NCBI RefSeq assembly: GCF_001904615.1
Contig: NZ_MRBY01000002.1
Coordinates: 1 to 64,000, forward strand
Length of the DNA: 64,000 bases
From: [Limnothrix rosea] IAM M-220
GTDB lineage: Bacteria > Cyanobacteriota > Cyanobacteriia > Cyanobacteriales > MRBY01
Direction of reading: 5' to 3'
A model generated the notes under the pieces. The model did no database searches and was not told where the DNA came from. It was given only the letters and a program-made list of their open reading frames with translations. Positions 20,436 through 29,193 of the stretch are shown piece after piece (the stretch's first letter is position 1; each line of letters opens with the position of its first letter). The position numbers and the translations under genes were made by a program.

Positions 20436-20936
20436 TTACGGTAGCCATTTTGGCGAGGTGAGTAAAAAGAGTTCGTTATTTGTTTCTGAATGACTGAGGT
20501 TGCCCAGCTTAATACCAATGATGCCTGCTTTTTTGACGATGAGGCGATCGCCGACTTTTCCCCAGAGCAACTGTTCTGCCCAATGTCCAAGATTGGGTTG
20601 ATGGCCCACAAACACAACATTGCTCTCCGTCGTATGATTCTGCTGCCAATCCTGTAACCATGCCATCCCCCTGGCAAACTCCCCCGTCGGTGCTAAAGGT
20701 GGCAACGGGATCGGGAGATCCCCCAACCCTTCCTCATGGAGAATGTCCGCCGTTTGTTGAGCCCGCAGAAAAGGACTCGTCATAATAACATCAAAACGCA
20801 AGCCAATCTGCTGTAGTCGCCGAGCGACAAGCCTTGTACGCCTTTGCCCTTTCGGGATTAAGGGTCGTTCTGCATCATGGATTTTGTCAGAGCGCTCTGC
20901 AGCAATACCGTGGCGAAATAAGTATAAATTGATCAA
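20436..20936 (-). CDS. sixA: Phosphohistidine phosphatase SixA
   Basis: A small histidine-phosphatase of 166 residues. The N-terminus LYLFRHGIAAER contains the RHG catalytic motif; the second conserved block is FDVIMTSPFLRAQQTADIL, and the second catalytic His is in VFVGHQPNLG. SixA removes phosphate from His-containing phosphotransfer domains; with three sensor kinases in this window it could act in such relays, though nothing links them directly. It is separated from gltA by about 90 bases and may have its own promoter. Confidence 0.92.
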   Translation of the reverse strand: MINLYLFRHGIAAERSDKIHDAERPLIPKGQRRTRLVARRLQQIGLRFDVIMTSPFLRAQQTADILHEEGLGDLPIPLPPLAPTGEFARGMAWLQDWQQNHTTESNVVFVGHQPNLGHWAEQLLWGKVGDRLIVKKAGIIGIKLGNLSHSETNNELFLLTSPKWLP

Positions 20937-21084
20937 TGTTTAGAGGCCTCGGCGATCGCCGTAATTCAGATAAAAATAATCCCTGCACATCACCAAAAGG
21001 CAAATATGACAGGGACACATGGAAAATCAAATCAAAAGCGACTTTAAAATTTCACTTTTTCAGGAAATACTATGGCATAAATTC

Positions 21085-21198
21085 CTAAGCTTCCGACTCA
21101 ATGTAAGTGAATAAAAGACCCAAGACAACAAAGTTGAGAACAGCCATCATCGGAACTAACATAGCGGGCAAAAAAGAAGCGGCATATGCTCCAGTCAT
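21085..21198 (-). CDS. psaI: Photosystem I reaction center subunit VIII (PsaI)
   Basis: This 37-residue gene was found by translating the minus strand: it begins MTGAYAASFLPA, crosses the membrane once, and ends GLLFTYIESEA. The beginning and the end match cyanobacterial PsaI, a single-span thylakoid protein that binds PsaL and helps form photosystem I trimers. It is divergent from psaL, with about 243 bases between the starts; a joint regulatory region is likely. The length is normal for PsaI. No frameshift or internal stop is present. Confidence 0.93.
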   Translation of the reverse strand: MTGAYAASFLPAMLVPMMAVLNFVVLGLLFTYIESEA

Positions 21199-21441
21199 AT
21201 CAAAATTACCTTATTTATATAAGTGGATATCAAGATACTTTTGGATGGTACTGTAGGATGCTTCGAGATACAGCAGACATTACGATTCTTTACAAAAGAT
21301 GTTGAGAAACGCCCTAAATCAACCGAATGTTGCCATTTACTAAGAAAGCCTAGAATCCCCGCAATATCTCTTATAATCCCTTACAAGTATTCATTTCCTT
21401 ACCCTTTTTAAAGTTTGTTTTGAGAGGAGCTTAATCGTTCA
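21199..21441. promoter_or_regulatory. Shared psaI/psaL divergent promoter region
   Basis: The gap between the divergent psaI and psaL starts is AT-rich. High-light regulator boxes (HLR1, two TTACA-type repeats) would be expected for photosystem I genes. I see TTTACAAA near 21291 and CTTACAAG near 21382, but not the clean two-base-spaced repeat, so the boxes are only suggestive. A GAGAGGAG lies 13 bases before the psaL ATG. Confidence 0.4.
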
Positions 21442-21927
21442 ATGGATGTTATTACACATGGTGGCGATCCCCAAGTGGGCAATCTCGCCACCCCCGTCAA
21501 TGCTTCTGCTTTTAGTAAAGCTTTCATCAATAATCTGCCGGCTTACCGCAAAGGTCTTTCCGCCCAACGTCGTGGCTTAGAGATCGGTATGGCCCATGGC
21601 TTTTTTGTTTATGGCCCCTTTGCTGTACTTGGCCCCCTACGCGACAGCGACTACGCCGCTTTAGCTGGTTTATTGGCAGCAGTAGGTCTCGTTTCGATTT
21701 TGACTGTGGCTTTGTCCCTTTATGGCGCGGCTGGTGTCAGCACACCGACGGCAACGTTAACAACCCCAAATCCTCCGGAGGATCTTGGTACTGACGCTGG
21801 CTGGAGCGAATTTGCGAGCAGCTTCCTGCTTGGCGGTTGTGGTGGTGCGTTCTTTGCTTATTTCCTTTGCGGCACACCCTTTGTTGAGCCTCTAGTACAA
21901 ATCGCTGGTGGTGTTTGGTCTTCGTAA
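21442..21927 (+). CDS. psaL: Photosystem I reaction center subunit XI (PsaL)
   Basis: PsaL is the trimer-forming subunit of cyanobacterial photosystem I in the thylakoid membrane. The 161-residue protein starts MDVITHGGDPQVGNLATPVN, continues with NLPAYRKGLSAQRRGLEIG, the conserved chlorophyll-binding region MAHGFFVYGPF and GPLRDS, and has membrane helices around residues 70-95 and 125-150. The C-terminal end FVEPLVQIAGGVW is characteristic. It is divergent from psaI and is followed by a good intrinsic terminator, so it is probably a single-gene transcript. Confidence 0.97.
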   Translation: MDVITHGGDPQVGNLATPVNASAFSKAFINNLPAYRKGLSAQRRGLEIGMAHGFFVYGPFAVLGPLRDSDYAALAGLLAAVGLVSILTVALSLYGAAGVSTPTATLTTPNPPEDLGTDAGWSEFASSFLLGGCGGAFFAYFLCGTPFVEPLVQIAGGVWSS

Positions 21928-22046
21928 ATTATGTGTAGTTTACGGTGTTAAAATCGGCGACTTAGCTTTCCTGTCACTGGTTTTGACTTTTGGATCATAA
22001 TCCCTTTGAGTTTGTATTTTCTTTATTGAGTTTGCTGTTTTATCGA

Positions 22047-22076
22047 GCCTAGTATGTTGTTACTGGGCTTTTTTTT
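22047..22076 (+). terminator. Intrinsic terminator after psaL
   Basis: GCCTAGTA and TACTGGGC form an 8-base stem (one G-U pair) around a 6-base loop, followed by eight T residues. It lies 120 bases after the psaL stop. Confidence 0.85.
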
Positions 22077-22237
22077 ATGGGAATTCGCCTCGAAGGGGAT
22101 CATCATTGGTAATTATTTTTTATACTTTAGAAAAATATAGTTCTGATAATCAGGGACTGTATGGCGGGCGATCGCCTCAGGCTTTTCCTGAGGGACGGCA
22201 ACTGCCGCAATAAATTTAAGAGATAAACACAGTCATT

Positions 22238-22936
22238 ATGATGATGCAAACTAAAACCATAAGTAGGTGGCAAAAGCTGGGTCTATGGCTAGTATCGGTG
22301 GTGCTAGTTTTCGGTGGATTTGTACTGCCCGCCCAAGCAACAGGGGTCTATGACGTTCCCTATTCGACTCCGGATCAACCTATTTGGTTAGTGGATCAGG
22401 CCGAAGCCATTAGTCGCGCTAACGATGGTCGTCTCAATCGAGAGCTAGAAACACTGGCAGAGAAAACGGGTAAGGGTCTGCATTTTGTTGCTATCCGTCG
22501 CCTTGACTATGGCCAAACCATCGAAGAGTTTGCAGAGAAAGTCTTTGCAAAATGGTTCCCCACAGCAGCAGATGGCTCTGATGAAATGGTGATAGCTGTT
22601 GATGTTTTAACTAATAATGTGGCGATCGCCCTTGGCGAGAACCTAAAAGAAAAGTTCCCAGAAGAAACAATTAAAAGCATCACAGAAAAAACCGTCGGCT
22701 ATCCATTACGAAAAAGTGCCTACAATCAAGCACTCCTAGAGGCAGAAGAACGTGTTAGCGCAATCTTTGCCGGTGAAGCAGATCCGGGTCCCCCACAAAT
22801 TGCCGAGATTAATATCGAAAGTACTTTTACCAAAGCTGAAGATACAAAAACAACAAGTTCGACTATTTGGTTAATTGTTTTATTAGTATTAGCAACAGCT
22901 ATTCCAATGGGTACTTATTGGTGGTATGTCCGCTAG
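22238..22936 (+). CDS. psb32: Psb32-like TPM-domain protein (photosystem II repair factor)
   Basis: The 232-residue protein has an N-terminal signal anchor (helix ~15-32, QATG after it), a TPM (TLP18.3/Psb32/MOLO-1) domain (~50-175: WLVDQAEAISRAN, LHFVAIRRLDYGQT, FPTAADGSDEMVIAVD) and a C-terminal membrane helix at ~208-228. This tail-anchored architecture is that of Psb32, which protects photosystem II from photodamage and speeds its repair. The domain faces the lumen. The start could be any of the first two methionines of MMMQ. It is a single gene closed by an intrinsic terminator. Confidence 0.88.
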   Translation: MMMQTKTISRWQKLGLWLVSVVLVFGGFVLPAQATGVYDVPYSTPDQPIWLVDQAEAISRANDGRLNRELETLAEKTGKGLHFVAIRRLDYGQTIEEFAEKVFAKWFPTAADGSDEMVIAVDVLTNNVAIALGENLKEKFPEETIKSITEKTVGYPLRKSAYNQALLEAEERVSAIFAGEADPGPPQIAEINIESTFTKAEDTKTTSSTIWLIVLLVLATAIPMGTYWWYVR

Positions 22937-22965
22937 AAATCAGCTAAATCTTAATCATATTAAGG

Positions 22966-22999
22966 GAGAACTCTAGACAAAATCTAGTTCTCTTTTTTA
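22966..22999 (+). terminator. Intrinsic terminator after psb32
   Basis: GAGAACTCTAGA and TCTAGTTCTC pair over about 10 bases with a 2-base bulge around a CAAAA-type loop, and a T-run follows directly. It lies 30 bases after the psb32 stop. Confidence 0.8.
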
Positions 23000-23591
23000 T
23001 TATTTTTTACAGCATATTGGTCTTTGCTTTTAAACCTTAAGAAAACATCTTCTTTTATTGTCAAAGCCAATAAGTTTAGGATGATAAATTCAAGAGTTTA
23101 CGGCATTTTAGCGCAGTAAATGACAATGTTTAAAAAAATTCAGATTTTTGAATCCTAAGATTTTTGTGCTAATTTTACTAGCCTTTGCTATGGCTTGGAA
23201 TAGGGATTAATGTTACCCTTTTTTGAAAAAAAGTGAGGAGGGGATTTTCCGTAAGTTGCGCAACTCATCGAAAGCTCTTCTGCTCTCCGAGCAGCATCCC
23301 CAAAGAAGGACATTAATCATTCCAAAGAAACGTCAGTTTTGCTTAAAAATTGTGTCTAAAATTCTTTGAGACAAGGAGACACAGGGAATATTGATATTAT
23401 TCTCACAACATTCTTGTCCACACCTATGAGCTGAGGAGATCTTCTCCCCACCACCTTCTCGGCTGTCCACTATGCCGCTATTACACACTCTGGTTAACCT
23501 GAGCTCTGGTTAAGAGTGGCTCGAAGCGAGCATAAATAACGAGCATAAATATGGCGATTAATCATTTTACAAATTGACCCAAAAGCTATGA
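23000..23591. other. Long gene-free region with several inverted repeats
   Basis: Nearly 600 bases without a coding frame or HIP1 site. Besides the structured segment at 23240-23301, it contains a GGAGATCTTCTCC palindrome near 23434, the partial duplication CTCTGGTTAA twice near 23486-23514, and two copies of CGAGCATAAAT close to 23527-23550. None of the standard RNAs (tmRNA, RNase P RNA, 6S, SRP RNA) could be recognised. Confidence 0.5.
23240..23301. ncRNA. Candidate structured RNA element
   Basis: An outer stem GGGGAT/ATCCCC (23240-23245 with 23296-23301) encloses two inner inverted repeats: GTTGCGCAAC (23255-23264) and CTGCTC-TCC-GAGCAG (23280-23294). Nested perfect repeats of this sort in non-coding DNA suggest a three-way junction. 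Read on the minus strand, the segment would be downstream of tyrA and is followed by CCTCCTCAC and seven T residues, so it might be a complex 3' end or a small RNA. The strand is not decided. Confidence 0.35.
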
Positions 23592-24434
23592 TCATCGCGA
23601 TAAAAAGCTGTCCCGTTGCTGGTGGTTTTTCTGGAGGAGTACCTCAATTTTTTCCCATTGATTAGTATCAATTTGCTGGATGATTTCGTCGAGCTGATCA
23701 CGATAGGTATCCAGCGATCGCCGTAGCGCTTCTTTATTTTGTTTTGCCATCATGAGTCCCAATTCTGGATTGCCACCACCAACACGACTGGTATCTCGAA
23801 AGCCTGAGCTAGCAAGGGATTTCGACATTTTCAGAATTGCGGGATCATCTTCACCCAAACAAGCTGCAATGAGACTAGCACTGACAAACACGGGAAGATG
23901 GGATATCCATGCCACAGACTGATCATGCACTTCTGGAGAACAGGAATAATAGCGGCTATTGAGGATTTTAATTAGTTTCTTTAGGGTCTCAATCGCTATG
24001 GGCGGTGTCGTTTCTGTCGGCGTTAACACGTAGGGGGCATCAATGAATAAACCGGCTATGACGGCATCAATGCCTTGTTTTGCTGTGCCTGCCATCGGAT
24101 GACCCCCCACAAAATTTTTCCAGAGGGGGGCGATCGCCGCAACCATTGTTCCTTTTACCGAAGCAACATCCGTCAAAACGGCATCTGGTTTTAAATGGGG
24201 GATCACAGCTTTTGCTGAATCAATCACATAGTCCATTGGGGTGCACAAAAACACAACATCAGCAGTTTTTAAAATACTGGCATCAGTGCTGGCATGGTCA
24301 ACAATCTTGCGGTTTAAAGCCGTTTGGCAAGTGGCGGCTTTTCGGGATGTGGCAACAATTTCTAAGCCTGCTTCTTTAAAGGCGATCGCCAACGATCCAC
24401 CAATTAACCCCAGACCAACAATACCTATTTTCAT
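23592..24434 (-). CDS. tyrA: Prephenate/arogenate dehydrogenase
   Basis: TyrA makes tyrosine precursors by oxidative decarboxylation; cyanobacterial forms usually prefer arogenate and NADP. The protein begins with the dinucleotide-binding fingerprint MKIGIVGLGLIGGSLA, followed by VFLCTPMDYV and VGGHPMAGTAKQGID, the latter with the conserved His near the active site, and HDQSVAWISHLPVFVS. The frame opens at 24464, but the Rossmann fold starts right after the ATG at 24434, giving 280 residues, the normal size. The downstream region holds the structured element at 23240-23301. Confidence 0.93.
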   Translation of the reverse strand: MKIGIVGLGLIGGSLAIAFKEAGLEIVATSRKAATCQTALNRKIVDHASTDASILKTADVVFLCTPMDYVIDSAKAVIPHLKPDAVLTDVASVKGTMVAAIAPLWKNFVGGHPMAGTAKQGIDAVIAGLFIDAPYVLTPTETTPPIAIETLKKLIKILNSRYYSCSPEVHDQSVAWISHLPVFVSASLIAACLGEDDPAILKMSKSLASSGFRDTSRVGGGNPELGLMMAKQNKEALRRSLDTYRDQLDEIIQQIDTNQWEKIEVLLQKNHQQRDSFLSR

Positions 24435-24555
24435 ATTGTATTCTCGACTAATAAAAATCCCCAATACAAAATAGTATCAGGGAGATTTTCAATTCTGTTT
24501 TGTTGGTCTATAAATGCAACTTAAAATTACATATCAAAACGACATATCACCAAAA

Positions 24556-25008
24556 TTACATCGAACCACGAATTTCTTCAACGATGCCGTCGCGAACAAT
24601 GATTTCAACATTGAGCTTTTTAACCAAATTGTCGCCTTTCTTAATCTCAAAGAAACTTTCCATTTGACCCTGGAAAAACTCTTGCTCAAGCTCAAGGGTT
24701 TGGACTTGTTGGAGCTGCTGGAGGGCTTGATTTTTCTTCTCTAAAATTTCGCTTTTTTTCTTGTTTACCTGCATTTGAATATTATCAATCTGCTGGGTCA
24801 CTTGGGGAGGAATCGGGCTAATGCTTTGCTGTTTAAGCTCATTAATCGTGCGATTACCCTGAACATCAATTTGCTCAAGCTGAGAATCAAGGTTGGTAAT
24901 TTGCCCCTGAAGTTGCTGTTGTACTTCCTGCTTCCACCGGGGAGTGACAATAACTTTGAGGTTTATTGGCCGCTTTAGGGTCACAGAAAGATCTTGATTT
25001 TCGTCCAT
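24556..25008 (-). CDS. YlqD family protein
   Basis: A 150-residue soluble protein. It begins with a short beta segment (LSVTLKRPINLKVIVTPRWK) and continues as a long coiled coil rich in Gln, Glu and Lys (~35-115), then ends in a beta hairpin (FFEIKKGDNLVKKLNVEIIVRDGIVEEIRG). This order is the YlqD pattern known from Bacillus and cyanobacteria, whose function is not known. It sits alone between tyrA and the MITE-like element. Confidence 0.85.
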   Translation of the reverse strand: MDENQDLSVTLKRPINLKVIVTPRWKQEVQQQLQGQITNLDSQLEQIDVQGNRTINELKQQSISPIPPQVTQQIDNIQMQVNKKKSEILEKKNQALQQLQQVQTLELEQEFFQGQMESFFEIKKGDNLVKKLNVEIIVRDGIVEEIRGSM

Positions 25009-25196
25009 TTGAATTGTCCTAGGGTTTATAAAATTTCTGTTTCTATTACGCTAATCAACACGCAAAACATTTTCAGGTTAGCATCAATGTCCCATTGCCA
25101 AGCAATTTATTCATTTAGCTTCTGTAAAGATCTACGCCCGGCGATCGCCCAAATCCCGACTAAGGGTGCAGCAAACAAATAAATATTCTCTTTATA

Positions 25197-25319
25197 GTAG
25201 GGTGTGTTAGCGAAGCGTAACGCACGGTTTACTTAGCTAATCACAACTTCAGATGCGTTACGACGGATAGATACATTATGGTTTTGTCTTGCATATCACA
25301 GCCGTCTAACACACCCTAC
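25197..25319. repeat. MITE-like element with terminal inverted repeats
   Basis: The 123-base element is bounded by GTAGGGTGTGTTAG and its exact inverse CTAACACACCCTAC. Inside, GCGTAACGCA and TGCGTTACG form a second inverted pair. No open frame is present. Such short elements ending in GTAGGGTGTGTTAG are scattered through many cyanobacterial genomes and are thought to be non-autonomous transposon remnants. No clear target duplication is visible. Confidence 0.75.
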
Positions 25320-25375
25320 AATTACTGGATTTACCGGATGAATATTTTTGGGGAGTACTCTAAGAGACCAGTGAC

Positions 25376-27283
25376 TTATGCATAAAGCTCGTCAATTAGA
25401 CCTTGATACTTCTGAGTAACAATGGGGCGTTTCATCTTTAGCGTCTGGGTCAGAAGGCCATTTTCCATGGAGAAAGGCTCAAGGATTAGCGCAAAATTTG
25501 TAATGCGATCATCCGGGCGGTAGCCGGGGCGATTTTTTACTTCGCGGGTAATTTCATCTTTAAATAATTTCACCACTGCTTTGCTGTATAAATCAGTTTG
25601 GTGTAAGGCTTCCGGAGCTGTCGCGGGATCAGGCAGAGTCAAACCCAAGCTATTGTCTGTAATCCATTTTTCGAGGGCTTCAAGGTTGGGGACAATCAGT
25701 GCACCGAGGGATTTTTGATCTTGACCCACCAGCATAATTTGATCGATGTAAGCACTACGGGCACAGGCATCTTCAATGGGCTGCGGCTCAATATTTTCGC
25801 CATTACTGAGTACGATGGTATCTTTAGCGCGCCCGGTTAAAACCAGATCACCTTGGGGTGTGAGCCAACCGATATCACCACTGTCAAACCAGCCGTCTTT
25901 GTCGATGGCTTTGGCTGTCGCTTCAGGTTTGCGGTAGTAACCCTGCATAATTTGAGGACCCTTGAGCAATACCAGTCCTTTTTCACCCTGAGGTAAGTTT
26001 TGGCGGGTTTCAAGATCGACAATCCGGACTTCTGTACCGGGCAAAGCAGGACCAGAACTGCCGCGCACATTGCGTTCAGGACGACGGGCATTGGTCACGG
26101 GGGAGGTTTCGGTTAGGCCGTAGCCAACGAGAATATTGATACCCACCATTTCAAAGAAGGTATCGATGTGTTGGGCGAGGGAACCGCCGCCGCTAATGAC
26201 GTAACGAATTTTGCCGCCTGTTGCTTCACGGATTTTGTTGTAAACGAGTTTTTCGCCGAGGAGGTGTAAAGGGAGTAGGGCGATCGCCTTCAACTTATTA
26301 ATTAATCTTGTGCCACTAGAAACATAGAGGTGTTCGAGGCTGAGATTCTTGGCAATGCGGTTGGCGAGGACGTACTGGCTGGAGAGGGCAATGAAAAAAT
26401 TCACCAGTTTTTGCTTATTAGCGGGCTGCTCGCGGAAATTTTTTTGCACTCCTTCATAGATCGATTCCCAAATACGGGGTACTGCCACCATGAAAGCTGG
26501 TTTGTAGGTTTTGAGGTCTTTTTTGATATGGCGAATGCTGGTGTAAATCTGGGTACAGCCCTTCGAGAGCAAATAATATTCGGCGGTGCGTTCGTAGGAA
26601 TGCCATGTGGGGAGAATACTCAGCACCTTGTCTCCGGGGTTAGGCAGCATAACTGCGTCAAGATTTTGCACTTGATATAGCAAATTGCCATGGGAAAGCA
26701 TGACACCCTTTGGTTTGCCCGTTGTGCCGGAGGTATAGATTAATGTCATTAAATCGCTGGGCGATCGCCGTGGCATCGTGAGTTCTTTACCGTTACCTAA
26801 AGCCATCAGCTGCGAAAAGTTGAGCACAGTCAGGGGACTGTCGGGAATATCTTCATCGGAAAGTAAAATTATGGCTTTGGGTTGTAGGCCAGAGATTTCC
26901 GGTTCGAAGCGTTGAAAAGTTTCTAGATTTTCCGCAATTAAAAATTGACTTTCACTATCTTCGTAAATGTAGAGCAGCTCCGTTTTCTCCGCTTGGGATG
27001 AGCGCACCGCATTGACTGCACCTGTGGCGATCGTGCCTTGGTCTGCAATAAACCAACGGAGACTGTTATCGGCAATGAGGGCGACCTTTTCGCCGGGCTG
27101 GATGCCGAGGGCTTGCAACCCCGCTCCAAACTGCTGGATCTGTTGCCATAGCTGAGTGTAGGTCACTTTCATTTCCGGCTCACTGTGGGGATCGTAGAGC
27201 GCTAAAACATCGCCATACATCTCGGCGGCGATCGCCCAAATTTCTGAGAGGGACTGGATATTAGCGTAGGCGGAGTTACTCAT
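25376..27283 (-). CDS. aas: Long-chain acyl-ACP synthetase / fatty acid CoA ligase
   Basis: An AMP-forming enzyme of 635 residues. The P-loop-like motif is LIYTSGTTGKPKGVMLSHGN; further motifs are YGLTETSPV and GWFDSGDIGWL, with the catalytic C-terminal Lys expected in the REVKNRPGY segment. Cyanobacteria have one such enzyme, which recycles free fatty acids by activating them, mainly to acyl-ACP, at membranes. The gene symbol follows that group; CoA specificity cannot be excluded from sequence. It is divergent from argF, and the MITE-like element lies just after its stop. Confidence 0.9.
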   Translation of the reverse strand: MSNSAYANIQSLSEIWAIAAEMYGDVLALYDPHSEPEMKVTYTQLWQQIQQFGAGLQALGIQPGEKVALIADNSLRWFIADQGTIATGAVNAVRSSQAEKTELLYIYEDSESQFLIAENLETFQRFEPEISGLQPKAIILLSDEDIPDSPLTVLNFSQLMALGNGKELTMPRRSPSDLMTLIYTSGTTGKPKGVMLSHGNLLYQVQNLDAVMLPNPGDKVLSILPTWHSYERTAEYYLLSKGCTQIYTSIRHIKKDLKTYKPAFMVAVPRIWESIYEGVQKNFREQPANKQKLVNFFIALSSQYVLANRIAKNLSLEHLYVSSGTRLINKLKAIALLPLHLLGEKLVYNKIREATGGKIRYVISGGGSLAQHIDTFFEMVGINILVGYGLTETSPVTNARRPERNVRGSSGPALPGTEVRIVDLETRQNLPQGEKGLVLLKGPQIMQGYYRKPEATAKAIDKDGWFDSGDIGWLTPQGDLVLTGRAKDTIVLSNGENIEPQPIEDACARSAYIDQIMLVGQDQKSLGALIVPNLEALEKWITDNSLGLTLPDPATAPEALHQTDLYSKAVVKLFKDEITREVKNRPGYRPDDRITNFALILEPFSMENGLLTQTLKMKRPIVTQKYQGLIDELYA

Positions 27284-27510
27284 GACAAATACTCATACAG
27301 AAAAGAAACAAGGCCATAATCGTGGCTTTCATCCTACTGTAAAAGTTTCTGGGGCATATCTCCCGTAACGGTGGACAGTTAAAAAATCGTAATGGGATGA
27401 AATTCCCTATCAAAATTTCTTGACTTGGGTCATTAATGGCGGATTTCGGCGCTAGTTGGCAAAACCAGCAGCTTATAATATTTTTTTCGTCACACAGGAA
27501 TAGATTAGGT

Positions 27511-28431
27511 ATGAGTTCACTAAAAGGTCGGGATTTGCTGAGCATTGCGGATTTGAGTGCCACAGAAATGATGGAGGTGCTCAATCTCGCAGCCGATCTC
27601 AAAGCGGGCAAAATCAAACCTAACTGCCCGAAAACCCTTGGTTTACTTTTCTATAAAGCCTCTACCCGCACCCGTGTATCTTTCTCTGTGGCGATGTACG
27701 AACTGGGTGGCAATGTGATCGACCTCAATCCCAGTCGCACCCAAGTCGGTCGCGGTGAACCTCTCAAAGATACCGCCCGCGTCCTTGACCGTTACCTTGA
27801 TATTTTGGCGATTCGTACCTTTGACCAGCAGGATCTCGAAGAAATTGCCGACTATGCCACGATTCCGATTATTAATGCCCTCACCGATTTAGAGCACCCC
27901 TGTCAGATGTTGGCGGATCTCCAAACCATGCAGGAAACCTTCGGTAAGCTGGACGGTTTAACCATGACCTATGTGGGTGATGGTAATAATGTTGCCCATT
28001 CGATTTTGCTCGGTGGTGCTTTAGTGGGGATGAATGTTCACATTGCCACACCCAAGGATTATGAACCGAGTCTGGAGATTGTGGCGCAGGCAAAAGAAAT
28101 TGCGGGCGATCGCTCCCATATTCTCATTACCAACGATCCAAAAGAAGCTTGTGAAAATGCCCACGCAATCTACACTGACGTTTGGGCAAGTATGGGTCAG
28201 GAGGATTTGGCCAATACCCGCATTCCGATTTTCCAACCCTACCAACTCAACAGCGACCTCATGGCTGTAGCAGATAAAGAGGCGATCGCCCTCCACTGTC
28301 TCCCGGCACACCGTGGCGAAGAAATTACCGATGAAGTGATGGAAGGCAAGCAGTCCCGCATTTGGGATCAGGCAGAAAATCGAATGCACGCCCAAAAAGC
28401 GCTTCTGGCTTTACTACTCGGCGCAGTGTAA
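27511..28431 (+). CDS. argF: Ornithine carbamoyltransferase
   Basis: ArgF forms citrulline from ornithine and carbamoyl phosphate in arginine synthesis. Motifs: the carbamoyl phosphate loop KASTRTRVSF, the HPCQMLADLQT block, and the ornithine-binding HCLPAHRGEEI near the C-terminus. The open frame begins at 27436, but MSSLKGRDLLSI from the ATG at 27511 matches the family start and gives 306 residues, the usual length. An AGGAA lies about 11 bases upstream. The ORF is intact. Confidence 0.95.
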   Translation: MSSLKGRDLLSIADLSATEMMEVLNLAADLKAGKIKPNCPKTLGLLFYKASTRTRVSFSVAMYELGGNVIDLNPSRTQVGRGEPLKDTARVLDRYLDILAIRTFDQQDLEEIADYATIPIINALTDLEHPCQMLADLQTMQETFGKLDGLTMTYVGDGNNVAHSILLGGALVGMNVHIATPKDYEPSLEIVAQAKEIAGDRSHILITNDPKEACENAHAIYTDVWASMGQEDLANTRIPIFQPYQLNSDLMAVADKEAIALHCLPAHRGEEITDEVMEGKQSRIWDQAENRMHAQKALLALLLGAV

Positions 28432-28514
28432 GTCCAGCATTTCAATTTATTTTTTATCGCGATCCAAAGATTAGTTTCGGGTCGCTTTTTTATGGCAGAA
28501 AAACCATCGTTACA

Positions 28515-29128
28515 ATGAGAATCAGCAACAGTCGAGCATTTCAGACTATGACGGCAAATCTACTGATTCAAGGAGAAACTTCCGGTTGGAGTGTGGTCTT
28601 TCCCAGAGCACAGCCCATGAGTCGCGAAGAATTTTACGAATTTTGCCTAGCGAACCGTGACCTCCGCATTGAACATACCGCTACAGGAGAAGTGATTGTG
28701 ATGCCGCCAGCTTTTTCTGATACAGGGAATCGTAATTTTAACCTTGCAGTTCAACTTGGAATATGGGCGGAGAAAGATGGCACAGGTTTAGGGTTTGATT
28801 CTAGGGCAGGATTTACATTACCTAACGGTGCAACGCGATCGCCGGATGCTTCATGGGTTCGCCTGAAAGATGGAATGCCCTAACAGACGATGAAAAATCC
28901 TCATTTGCGCCAATTTATCCAGACTTCGTGATTGCACTGCGCTCAAAAAGTGACACGCTCAAATCGCTTAAGGAAAAGATGGAAGAATATATCGAAAATG
29001 GCGTTTTGCTCGGCTGGTTAATCGATCGGAAAAATCGAACTGTGCATATTTACCGCCCTAATCAAGATCCACAGATTCTTGAAAATCCAGAGGTCATTAA
29101 TGATGATCCAGAATTAGCAGGTTTTTAA
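28515..29128 (+). pseudogene. Uma2 family nuclease-like gene, disrupted by a frameshift
   Basis: Two overlapping frames together make one Uma2 (DUF820) protein. The first gives the N-terminal part, with MSREEFYEFCLANRDLRIE and SPDASWVRLK, then falls out at a TAA near 28882. The second resumes with RWNALTDDEKSSFAPIYPDFVIALRS and runs to 29128 with the end RPNQDPQILENPEVI. Joining SWVRLK to RWNALT restores the family pattern exactly, so one base, probably an A in the AAA run near 28865-28870, is missing. Uma2 proteins have a PD-(D/E)XK nuclease fold and are abundant in cyanobacteria. A second, intact copy lies at 46518-47066. The start may be 28515 or 28548. A sequencing error is the alternative. 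Confidence 0.8.
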
Positions 29129-29193
29129 TTATCGATGGCAAAAATTTGGTAAATAAACATTGCAAAAATGTCTTTTTAGAACAAATCAAAGTA

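Noticed and set aside
23240-23301. Yfr1-like small RNA on the minus strand (CCTCCTCAC followed by T-run)
   Set aside because: The Yfr1 core is ACTCCTCACAC between two hairpins; here the second hairpin and exact core are missing, so I report only a generic structured element.
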